Part shown: in pieces, positions 42,145 to 49,764 of the stretch | Layout: the number at the start of each line of letters is the position of its first letter | How positions within the stretch are numbered: the first letter of the stretch is position 1 | Assembly: GCF_010020825.1 (NCBI RefSeq) | Contig: NZ_JAACJE010000001.1 | Coordinates: forward strand, 2,728,001-2,792,000 | DNA: 64,000 nucleotides | Source: Acidovorax sp. 210-6 | GTDB lineage: Bacteria; Pseudomonadota; Gammaproteobacteria; Burkholderiales; Burkholderiaceae_C | Reading direction: 5' to 3' | Notes under the pieces: generated by a model | The model's input: the letters and a program-made list of their open reading frames with translations, nothing else | The model's database searches: none | Told to the model about the DNA's origin: nothing | Translations under genes and position numbers: made by a program

Positions 42145-43998
42145 TCAGCGCACGAACACGGGCTCGGCAGCGTGGCGCTTCAGTTCTTCGGGCGAGCTGG
42201 CTTCGTCGGCGTCCATCACCAGCATGGGGCCGGGCATGGAAAGGCTGTTTTCCAGCCGGTGGCACAGCGCCAGGCCTTCGTCGGGCTCCAGGCCGGGCAT
42301 TTCCACGAACAGCAGGTAGGCCCGGCGCCGGGGAAATTCGCGCAACTGCTTGCGCACCAGCCAGGCGCGCGCCACGTTGCGGTAGCGGGCGAGCTGGGTG
42401 GTGAGTTCGGTCTGCTCGAAGGGGCTGAGGTCGTGCCGCACCGCACGGGCAAAGAGCGAGGCGCCCGAGAGCTCCTCCCAGGCGCGGTCCTCGGCCTCCT
42501 GGGCGCGCTCCAGGCGTTTGCGCCATTGCTTGTAGGCGGCAGCGTCGTGCTCCATGCCGGGGCGCGAAGTTTCCAGTTCGGCCAGCGCCGTGCGCGCCGC
42601 CCACCAGCGGCTGTCACCGTCGCCATCCCAAAGCTGCTCCAGGCACTGGAGCTTGCCCTGGCGGTCTTCGTCGGGCAGGCTTTGCACCAGCCCGCGCAGG
42701 GCACCCGCATGCCCTGGGCTGCGCTGCAGCGCCAGTGCGTACAGGGGCTGCACCGGCGCGCGCGGATCAAGGTGGCGTGAGAGGCGCGCCAGTTCCACCA
42801 TTTCGTCGGCATTGCTCTGGGCCTGTTGGGCCGTGAGCTTTTGCACCCGCTCGCGCACCTGCGCCAGCCAGGCGTGGTGCTGCTTCCATTCGGTGGCGTG
42901 ATCGCGGCACCATTGCTTGTCGAAATGGTCGATCCAACGCTTGGCGTCGTCACCCAGCAGTTCCATGGCGCTGCCGCCCGACCATTCGGGCAGGATGGGC
43001 GGAGCCTCCAGCGACTCAAGCCGGTCGCGCAGGCCGGGGTGGGTGTCGTCCACGTTGCTCAGGCGCTTGAGGGCCTGGCGCAGTGCATCATTGGCAAAAG
43101 CCGGCTCGGGCATACGCGCCAGGCGCTTGCGCAGCGAGCGGTACGGCCCCACAGGCACCGGGTGGTCGGCGGCCTTGCTCCAGTGGCGCTCCCAGAAATG
43201 GCGCTCCATCCAGGTGCCGCGCACCTCGATCTCGATGAGTGCGGCAGCGGCCACCTCACGGCCCACCAGGCGCCCGGCGATGCGGTCGGCCTCGTATTCG
43301 TCCTGGCGCGCCAGCGCAAAGCTGCGCGCCGCAAAACGCGGCAGGTACCAGCGCATGAAGGCGTTGGACGCCGCGGCCACGACGTTGCCATCGTCACCCA
43401 ACCCCTGGTGCATGCGCATCCAGGCCATGCGGGTGCGGTAAATCCAGGCGGCAAAGCGGCCATGGTCGCCACGCAGATGGCCGTACTCGTGGCCCAGCAC
43501 GGCCAGGAAGCGTTGGCGATCGAGCGCCATCAGCAAGGGCAGGCCGATGGTCAGGTGGTTGACTGCGCCGCCCAGCAGGCCGTAGCGCGGCTGCTGACGG
43601 ATGCATGCGTTGAACTCGTCGTTGAGGTACACGTGGTGGATGTGCGGCCCCTTGATCTTGCGGCGGATGCGCTCCAAGGCCTCGAACAGGGCGGGCGCCT
43701 CCACGGCCGTGATTTCGACACCATCGGGCGCATCGCTGCGCAGCCACAGCGCCTGCAGGCTGGTCCACAGCAGTGTCAGCCCGCTGATGAGCACCATCAC
43801 AAACCCGAACTTGAAGCGCCCCTCCAGCAAGGGAGGCAAGGCCCAGGCCACCATGCCCAGCGCCAACACCAGGCAACCCAGCACCCAGGCGTAGCCCAGC
43901 GCCGCAAAGGCCGCCACGCTGCGGCGGTAAGCGCTGCTGTTTTCGGCGCTGGCGATTTCGCTCATGCGCACCATGTGAACGAAATCGGCCTGGTCCAT
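42145..43998 (-). CDS. M48 family metalloprotease with C-terminal helical repeats
   Basis: 617 aa. Two N-terminal membrane helices (about 30-57 and 63-85), M48 catalytic site HEYGH (170-174), then DEYEADRIAGRLVG with the third zinc ligand, and a long C-terminal region (about 330-617) of helical, TPR-like character (for example VQPLYALALQRSPGHAGALRGL). The ATG at 43998 lies before MDQADFVHMV; an upstream in-frame extension is non-coding in appearance. Probably a membrane-anchored quality-control protease; the substrate is unknown. Confidence 0.85.
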   Translation of the reverse strand: MDQADFVHMVRMSEIASAENSSAYRRSVAAFAALGYAWVLGCLVLALGMVAWALPPLLEGRFKFGFVMVLISGLTLLWTSLQALWLRSDAPDGVEITAVEAPALFEALERIRRKIKGPHIHHVYLNDEFNACIRQQPRYGLLGGAVNHLTIGLPLLMALDRQRFLAVLGHEYGHLRGDHGRFAAWIYRTRMAWMRMHQGLGDDGNVVAAASNAFMRWYLPRFAARSFALARQDEYEADRIAGRLVGREVAAAALIEIEVRGTWMERHFWERHWSKAADHPVPVGPYRSLRKRLARMPEPAFANDALRQALKRLSNVDDTHPGLRDRLESLEAPPILPEWSGGSAMELLGDDAKRWIDHFDKQWCRDHATEWKQHHAWLAQVRERVQKLTAQQAQSNADEMVELARLSRHLDPRAPVQPLYALALQRSPGHAGALRGLVQSLPDEDRQGKLQCLEQLWDGDGDSRWWAARTALAELETSRPGMEHDAAAYKQWRKRLERAQEAEDRAWEELSGASLFARAVRHDLSPFEQTELTTQLARYRNVARAWLVRKQLREFPRRRAYLLFVEMPGLEPDEGLALCHRLENSLSMPGPMLVMDADEASSPEELKRHAAEPVFVR

Positions 43999-44130
43999 GC
44001 GGCAGCCCTCTCCAGTGGATTCGATATGGTCAGCCCGCGATGGTACCGGGGCCCGGCGGCACTTCAGTCCACCGCAGCAGGGCGGACGGCCAAATAGTGC
44101 CAAAAACCAACGCTACCGCGCACACCCACT

Positions 44131-44158
44131 GCGCAAGTAGCTACATTTTTGATAGCAA
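44131..44158 (-). repeat. Family A repeat core (copy h), supplies the purN stop codon
   Basis: Minus strand TTGCTAT, seven bases, GTAGC, five bases, GCGC. Read in the phase that meets TAG, it ends purN as LLSKM-stop. It fills part of the 142-base gap before the M48 gene. Confidence 0.85.
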
Positions 44159-44722
44159 TTGAGCCACCGCCCGCGGGTACACCACATGCTCCTGCGTGAG
44201 CACCCGGGCGGCCAGGCTGGCGGCGGTATCGCCGGGCAGCACGGGCACCACGGCCTGGTCCAGGATGGGGCCCACGTCCAGCTCGGCGGTGACCTGGTGC
44301 ACCGTGCAGCCCGCAAACTTGCAGCCCGCGTCGATGGCCCGCTGGTGCGTGTGCAGGCCGGTAAAGGCGGGCAACAGCGAGGGGTGGATGTTGATCAGCC
44401 GCCCGGCATAGTGCGCCACAAAGCCCGGCGTGAGGATGCGCATGAAGCCCGCCAGCACCACCAGCGCCGGGTCATGGCGGTCGATGCGCTCGGCCAGCGC
44501 GGCGTCGAAGGCTTCGCGGGTGGCAAAGCGCTTGTGGTCCAGCACCTCGGTGGCAATGCCCTGCGCCTGGGCAAAGGCCAGCCCCGCCGCATCGGCCTTG
44601 TTGGACACCACGGCCGCCACGCGGGCGCCCAGGCGCTTGTCCCACTGCTGCTGTTGCGCCGTGCGCACCATGGCCGCCATGTTGGAGCCGCCGCCAGAGA
44701 TCAGAATCACGATGTTCTTCAT
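44141..44722 (-). CDS. purN: Phosphoribosylglycinamide formyltransferase
   Basis: Third step of purine synthesis: formylates GAR using 10-formyl-THF. The 193-aa protein begins [19 protein letters not shown], has [14 protein letters not shown] and the catalytic block [21 protein letters not shown] with the Asn/His pair, then [20 protein letters not shown]. The last five residues and stop codon come from a family A repeat. It diverges from yceH with 31 bases between starts. Confidence 0.96.
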   Translation of the reverse strand: MKNIVILISGGGSNMAAMVRTAQQQQWDKRLGARVAAVVSNKADAAGLAFAQAQGIATEVLDHKRFATREAFDAALAERIDRHDPALVVLAGFMRILTPGFVAHYAGRLINIHPSLLPAFTGLHTHQRAIDAGCKFAGCTVHQVTAELDVGPILDQAVVPVLPGDTAASLAARVLTQEHVVYPRAVAQLLSKM

Positions 44723-44753
44723 TTGCCATGATTATCCAGGAGCCCCCTCCACC

Positions 44754-45407
44754 ATGCCTTTTGACCCCGCCACCCACCCCCTGACCGCCCTGGAAGCCCG
44801 CGTGCTCGCCACGCTGATGGAAAAGGCCCGCACCGTGCCCGACAGCTACCCGCTCACGCTGAATGCCGTGGTCACCGGCTGCAACCAGAAGACCGCCCGC
44901 GAACCCGTGATGCAGGTGAGCGATGCCCAGGCGCAAGAGGCGCTGGACAGCCTGCGCCAGCGCTCGCTGGTGTTTGAAACCAGCGGCGGGCGCGCCACGC
45001 GCTACGAACACAACTTTCAGCGCGTGGTGGGCGTGCCCGACCAGGCCGCCGCACTGCTGGGCCTGCTGATGCTGCGCGGGCCGCAGACGGCGGGCGAGTT
45101 GCGCATCAACACCGAGCGCTGGCACCGCTTTGCCGACATTTCCTCGGTCGAGGCCTTTCTGGACGAGTTGCGCGAACGCAGCGCCGACAAGGGCGGCCCG
45201 CTGGTCGTGCTGCTGCCACGCGCCCCCGGCGCGCGCGAGCCCCGCTGGGCACACCTCCTGTGCGGGCCGGTGGACCTCTCCGCCCTCGCCGCCGCAACCC
45301 CTCCCGATACCGCGCTGCAAGAACGTGTGCAGGCGCTGGAGGCCGAAGTGGCCGCGCTGAAGGACACCGTTGCCCGGCTCTGCGCGGCACAGAACCTGCC
45401 GACATAG
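44754..45407 (+). CDS. yceH: YceH family protein (DUF480)
   Basis: 217-aa cytoplasmic protein of the UPF0502 family, with two winged-helix-like domains. Conserved: [50 protein letters not shown], and [18 protein letters not shown]-terminal short coiled coil ([20 protein letters not shown]) is present. The role is unknown. The ATG at 44754 has AGGAG about eleven bases upstream. Confidence 0.92.
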   Translation: MPFDPATHPLTALEARVLATLMEKARTVPDSYPLTLNAVVTGCNQKTAREPVMQVSDAQAQEALDSLRQRSLVFETSGGRATRYEHNFQRVVGVPDQAAALLGLLMLRGPQTAGELRINTERWHRFADISSVEAFLDELRERSADKGGPLVVLLPRAPGAREPRWAHLLCGPVDLSALAAATPPDTALQERVQALEAEVAALKDTVARLCAAQNLPT

Positions 45408-45492
45408 GAGCCTGCGTCCGGGATGTCTCCATTTGGACAGTGCAAAAACGAACGCCCGTGCTACAAATGCGACTTCTCAGGAGACACACCCT

Positions 45493-46674
45493 ATGGATCT
45501 CGCATTCACCCCCGAAGAGCAGGCGTTCCGTGACGAAGTCCGCGCCTGGGTTCGCAGCAACCTCCCCCCGGAGATTTCGCACAAAGTCCACAACGCCCTG
45601 CGCCTGACGCGGGACGATCTGCAGGGCTGGGCCAAGATCCTGGGCAAGAAGGGCTGGCTGGCCTCCGGCTGGCCCCAGCAGTTTGGCGGCCCCGGCTGGA
45701 CAGCCGTGCAAAAGCACCTGTTCGAAGAAGAGTGCGCGCTGGCCGGTGCGCCACGCGTCGTGCCCTTTGGTCCCGTGATGGTGGCACCCGTCATCATGGC
45801 CTATGGCACGCCCGAGCAGCAGCAACGCTTCCTGCCCGGCATCGCCAGCGGCGAGGTGTGGTGGAGCCAGGGCTACTCGGAACCCGGCTCGGGCTCGGAC
45901 CTGGCCTCGGTCAAGACGCGCGCCGAGCGCGTGGGCAACAAGTACATCGTCAACGGCCAGAAGACCTGGACCACGCTGGGCCAGTACGGCGAGTGGATCT
46001 TCTGCCTGGTGCGCACCAGCAACGAGGGCAAGCCCCAGACGGGCATCAGCTTCTTGCTGATCGACATGAAGTCGCCCGGCGTGACCGTGCGCCCGATCAA
46101 GCTGCTTGACGGCGAGTGCGAAGTCAACGAGGTGTTCTTCGACAACGTCGAAGTGCCCGCCGAGAACCTGATCGGCGAGGAGAACAAGGGCTGGACCTAC
46201 GCCAAGCACCTGCTCTCGCACGAGCGCACCAACATTGCCGACGTGAACCGCGCCAAGCGCGAACTCGAACGCCTCAAGCGCATCGCCAAGGCCGAGGGCC
46301 TGTGGGACGATCAGCGTTTCCGCGACCAGATCGCCCTGCTCGAAGTGGATGTGGTTGCGCTGGAAATGCTGGTGCTGCGCGTGCTGTCCGCCGAAAAGAG
46401 CGGCAAGAACTCGCTCGACATCGCAGGCCTGCTCAAGATCAAGGGCAGCGAGATCCAGCAGCGCTACGCCGAGCTGATGATGCTGGCCGCCGGCCCCTTC
46501 GCCCTGCCCTTCATCGAGGAAGCCATGGAAGCGGGCTGGCAAGGCGACTTCCCCGGCGGCAGCGTGGCCCATGCGCCGCTGGCCTCCACCTACTTCAACA
46601 TGCGCAAGACCACCATCTACGGTGGCTCGAACGAAGTGCAACGCAACATCGTCGCTCAAACGGTTCTGGGCTGA
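45493..46674 (+). CDS. Acyl-CoA dehydrogenase, PimC-like large subunit
   Basis: FAD-dependent acyl-CoA alpha/beta oxidation enzyme, 393 aa. Features: LAFTPEEQAFRDEVRAWV at the start, WWSQGYSEPGSGSDLASVKTRA (substrate/FAD site), KTWTTLGQYGEWIF, and C-terminal TTIYGGSNEVQRNIVAQTVLG. The pair with the following gene matches pimeloyl-CoA dehydrogenase PimC/PimD-type heteromers, which oxidise dicarboxyl-CoA or branched substrates. A 12-base gap with GAGG separates the two. Confidence 0.9.
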   Translation: MDLAFTPEEQAFRDEVRAWVRSNLPPEISHKVHNALRLTRDDLQGWAKILGKKGWLASGWPQQFGGPGWTAVQKHLFEEECALAGAPRVVPFGPVMVAPVIMAYGTPEQQQRFLPGIASGEVWWSQGYSEPGSGSDLASVKTRAERVGNKYIVNGQKTWTTLGQYGEWIFCLVRTSNEGKPQTGISFLLIDMKSPGVTVRPIKLLDGECEVNEVFFDNVEVPAENLIGEENKGWTYAKHLLSHERTNIADVNRAKRELERLKRIAKAEGLWDDQRFRDQIALLEVDVVALEMLVLRVLSAEKSGKNSLDIAGLLKIKGSEIQQRYAELMMLAAGPFALPFIEEAMEAGWQGDFPGGSVAHAPLASTYFNMRKTTIYGGSNEVQRNIVAQTVLG

Positions 46675-46686
46675 GGAGACAAGAAC

Positions 46687-47802
46687 ATGGATTTCGATTT
46701 TTCTGACGACCAGCAGCAACTGCGCGACGCCGTGCGCAAGTGGGTGGACAAGGGCTACAACTTCGAGCGCCGCCGCGCCATCGTCGCCGCTGGCGGCTTC
46801 GACCGTGCCGCCTACGGCGAACTGGCCGAGCTGGGCCTCACCGCCCTCACAGTGCCCGAACAGCACGACGGCATGGGCCAGGGCGCCATCGACGCCATGG
46901 TGGCCATGGAAGAACTGGGCCGTGGCATGGTGCTCGAACCCCTGGCGCACACCTTCATCGCCAGCAGCGTGCTCTCCCACTGCGCGCCCGCCGACGTGCA
47001 GGCCACCTGGCTGCCGCGCATCGCCAGCGGCGAAGCCCTGGTGGTGCTGGCACACCAGGAGCGCAAGGCCCGCTACCGCCTCGACGTTTGCGATGCAAAA
47101 GCGGCTGCAACGCCCACCGGATATGCGCTGACAGCTACCAAAAGCATAGTCCCCGCCGGCGACCAGGCCGACGCCTTCCTCGTGCCCGCGCAGCTGGATG
47201 GCAAGCTCGCGCTATTCTTGGTCGAGCGTGCTGCGAACGGCGTCACCACGCGCGGCTACGGCACCCAGGACGGCAGCCGCGCCGCCGAGGTCCAGCTGGC
47301 CAACGCGCCCGCCACGCTGGTCACCAAGGACGGCCTGGCCGCGCTGGAACTGGCCGTGGACACCGGCATCGCCGCCACCTGCGCCGAAGCCGTGGGCGTG
47401 ATGGACCAGACCGTGGCCCTGACCGTGGACTACATGAACCAGCGCAAGCAGTTTGGGGTGGCCATCGCCAGCTTCCAGGCCCTGCGCCACCGCGTGGCCG
47501 ACATGAAGATGCAGCTCGAACTGGCCCGCTCCATGAGCTACTACGCCAGCCTCAAGCTCGGCGCCCCCGCCCCCGAACGCCGCGCCGCCCTGGCCCGCGC
47601 CAAGGTGCAGCTGGGCCAGTCCATGCGCTTCGTGGGCCAGCAGTCGGTGCAGCTGCACGGCGGCATCGGCGTGACCGACGAATACATCGGCAGCCACTAC
47701 TTCAAGAAGCTCACGCAGCTGGAAATGACCTTCGGCGACACACTGCACCACCTGGGCGAGGTGTCGGCGCGCATGCAAGAGACCGCAGGGGTGTTTGCCT
47801 GA
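46687..47802 (+). CDS. Acyl-CoA dehydrogenase, PimD-like small subunit
   Basis: 371-aa partner of the preceding enzyme. MDFDFSDDQQQLRDAVRKWV, ALTVPEQHDGMGQGAIDAMVAMEELGRG, and YMNQRKQFGVAIASFQALRHRVADM are the acyl-CoA dehydrogenase hallmarks; QLHGGIGVTDEYIGSHYFKKL is the C-terminal block. Residues about 147-155 come from a family A repeat core (ALTATKSIV), in the beta-domain loop. An intrinsic terminator follows the stop codon. Confidence 0.9.
   Translation: MDFDFSDDQQQLRDAVRKWVDKGYNFERRRAIVAAGGFDRAAYGELAELGLTALTVPEQHDGMGQGAIDAMVAMEELGRGMVLEPLAHTFIASSVLSHCAPADVQATWLPRIASGEALVVLAHQERKARYRLDVCDAKAAATPTGYALTATKSIVPAGDQADAFLVPAQLDGKLALFLVERAANGVTTRGYGTQDGSRAAEVQLANAPATLVTKDGLAALELAVDTGIAATCAEAVGVMDQTVALTVDYMNQRKQFGVAIASFQALRHRVADMKMQLELARSMSYYASLKLGAPAPERRAALARAKVQLGQSMRFVGQQSVQLHGGIGVTDEYIGSHYFKKLTQLEMTFGDTLHHLGEVSARMQETAGVFA
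47125..47152 (-). repeat. Family A repeat core (copy i), in frame inside the PimD-like gene
   Basis: Minus strand GGACTAT, seven bases, GTAGC, five bases, GCGC, with a recognisable 3' half out to about 47092. Read in the gene as GYALTATKSIV, the same phase as copies a, d and g. Confidence 0.65.
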
Positions 47803-47818
47803 TTTTCTGGCACACCAA

Positions 47819-47847
47819 GAAAAAACCGCCTTTGGGCGGTTTTTTCA
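47819..47847. terminator. Bidirectional rho-independent terminator
   Basis: AACCGCC (47824-47830) pairs with GGCGGTT (47835-47841), flanked by an A-run and a T-run. It serves the acyl-CoA dehydrogenase pair (+) and the HNH gene (-), which converge here. Confidence 0.92.
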
Positions 47848-47869
47848 TCGGGACACTATCCGCAGGCCT

Positions 47870-48427
47870 TCATGCCAGCAGCCGCGAGGACTTGGGCACA
47901 TGCGCCATCAGGAACTCCATCTGGTCGGCCAGGATGCGGCGGTTGCGCAGGATGAAGTCCTCCCACAGGCTGGGCACGTAGGGCGCATAAAGCAGGGGCA
48001 TGTGGGCCTGCTCGGGCGTGCGCGGGCCCTTGCGGTGGTTGCAGGGGCGGCAGGCGGTAACCACGTTCATCCAGTGGTCCTGCCCGTTCCGTGCGAAGGG
48101 CACGATGTGCTCGCGCGTGAGGTCTTCCTCGTGGAAATGGCCGCCGCAGTAGGCGCACACATTGCGGTCACGGGCAAACAGCTTGGCGTTGGTGAGGCTG
48201 GGGTGAAGGTCGAAGGGGTTGATGGCGGGCACGCCCTTGGTGCCGATGATGCTGTTGACGGCTATGACCGACTGGCGCCCCGTGAGCGCGTTGTGACCGC
48301 CGTGAAAAACGGCAATCTCACCACCGGACTCCCAGCGCACTTCCCCTGCGGCATAGTGGATCACCGCCTGTTCCAGCGAGATCCACGACTGGGGCAAGCC
48401 CTGGGCAGAGAGCTTCAAGACCTTCAC
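47870..48427 (-). CDS. HNH endonuclease
   Basis: 185-aa protein with the HNH/zinc motif CAYCGGHFHEEDLTREHIVPF, then NVVTACRPCNHRKG: two CxxC pairs for structural zinc and the HNH catalytic His/Asn/His. I chose GTG at 48427 because GAGGAGG lies 6-7 bases upstream; upstream codons look non-coding. Genes of this type are common as single chromosomal copies in Burkholderiales with no known partner. It may be a DNA repair or housekeeping nuclease; no restriction or mobile context is seen. Confidence 0.85.
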   Translation of the reverse strand: MKVLKLSAQGLPQSWISLEQAVIHYAAGEVRWESGGEIAVFHGGHNALTGRQSVIAVNSIIGTKGVPAINPFDLHPSLTNAKLFARDRNVCAYCGGHFHEEDLTREHIVPFARNGQDHWMNVVTACRPCNHRKGPRTPEQAHMPLLYAPYVPSLWEDFILRNRRILADQMEFLMAHVPKSSRLLA

Positions 48428-48603
48428 GACACGCCTCCTCGAACAACAAAGCCAACAAGGAATGGATGCAGATGTCAGGCGCCAGACCTGCGCGCGCTCG
48501 GGCGGCTGGAACGGCTGCGTCACAATATACGCTCATTTCAAGTCAAATCGATGTCCTGCGCCGGAGGGCTGTGCGCCAGGCGCTACCAAAAAGATACCGC
48601 TCC

Positions 48604-49638
48604 ATGAAGATTTTCCGAGGACTGCGCCATCCGGACATCGCTCCCGCCTGTGCGCTCACGATCGGTAATTTCGACGGCGTGCACCGTGGACACCAGGCGA
48701 TGATTGCGCTGCTCAATGGCGAAGCGGCCCAGCGCGGCGTGCCCAGTTGCGCGCTCACCTTCGAGCCGCACCCGCGCGACTATTTCGCCGAGACCCAGAA
48801 AAAGCCCGAACTGGCCCCAGCCCGCATCGGCACACTGCGCGACAAACTCTCGGAGCTGGCGCGCTATGGCGTGCAGCAGGCCGTGGTGCTGCCCTTCGAT
48901 GCCCGGCTGGCCTCGCAGTCGCCGCAAGCCTTCATCGACGAGGTGCTGGTGCGCGGCCTGGGCGCGCGCTATGTGCTGGTGGGCGACGATTTCCGCTTTG
49001 GCAAGCAGCGCGCGGGCGACTACGCCATGCTCGACGCCGCCGGCCAGGCCCAGGGCTTTGACGTGGCGCGCATGATGAGCTACGAGGTGCACGGCCTGCG
49101 CGTCTCCAGCTCCGAGGTGCGTGCGGCGCTGGGTACCGGACGCATGGAGGACGCAGCGCAACTGCTCGGCCGCCCCTACGCCATTTCGGGCCACGTGGTG
49201 CACGGGCGCAAGCTCGGGCGCCACCTGGGCGCCAGCGGGGACAGCGCGGGCGATGGCTTTCGCACCCTCAACCTGCGCTTTGCGCACTGGAAGCCCGCCG
49301 CCAGCGGCATCTTCGCCGTCCTGGTGCACGGTCTGTCGGAGCATCCGCTGCCCGGCGTGGCCAACCTGGGCATCCGCCCCTCGCTGGACCCGAACGACGT
49401 CAACGGCGGGCGTGTGTTGCTCGAGACCCATTGCCTGGAGTGGCCAGAGCACCTGGGCGCCGAAGGGGCCTACGGTAAAATCATCCGCGTGGAACTGCTG
49501 CACAAACTGCACGACGAACTCCGGTACGACAGCCTCGATGCCCTCACCCAAGGCATTGCGAAGGACTGTGCCGATGCGCGCGCCTGGTTCGCCGCCCACG
49601 CCGAAACCCGCCGCCAGACCACGCGCGACCGAATTTGA
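48604..49638 (+). CDS. ribF: Bifunctional riboflavin kinase / FAD synthetase
   Basis: Makes FMN and FAD. In 344 aa: N-terminal nucleotidyltransferase domain (LTIGNFDGVHRGHQAM; VSSSEVRAAL as the ISSTxIR-equivalent) and C-terminal riboflavin kinase domain (GHVVHGRKLGRHLG, FAVLVHG, GVANLGIRPSL). The ATG at 48604 precedes MKIFRGLRHPDIAP. First gene of ribF-ileS-lspA, as in many proteobacteria. It diverges from the HNH gene with 176 bases between starts. Confidence 0.97.
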   Translation: MKIFRGLRHPDIAPACALTIGNFDGVHRGHQAMIALLNGEAAQRGVPSCALTFEPHPRDYFAETQKKPELAPARIGTLRDKLSELARYGVQQAVVLPFDARLASQSPQAFIDEVLVRGLGARYVLVGDDFRFGKQRAGDYAMLDAAGQAQGFDVARMMSYEVHGLRVSSSEVRAALGTGRMEDAAQLLGRPYAISGHVVHGRKLGRHLGASGDSAGDGFRTLNLRFAHWKPAASGIFAVLVHGLSEHPLPGVANLGIRPSLDPNDVNGGRVLLETHCLEWPEHLGAEGAYGKIIRVELLHKLHDELRYDSLDALTQGIAKDCADARAWFAAHAETRRQTTRDRI

Positions 49639-49661
49639 CGCGTTGGCACCGCCCGCCGCCT

Positions 49662-49744
49662 TTCGACAGGCTCTGGCAGGCACATCGCCAACACCCTGCC
49701 CCGCTTGCCGGGCCGCACCTGGCCCAGGCCCAGAGCTTGTCGAG
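49662..49744. repeat. REP-like inverted repeat pair between ribF and ileS
   Basis: TTCGACAGGCTCTGG (49662-49676) and its near reverse complement CCAGAGCTTGTCGAG (49730-49744) match at 13 of 15 positions, spaced by 53 bases. The 126-base spacer (49639-49764) holds nothing else evident. Confidence 0.7.
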
Positions 49745-49764
49745 TCCAGAAACCCCCTTTCGCC

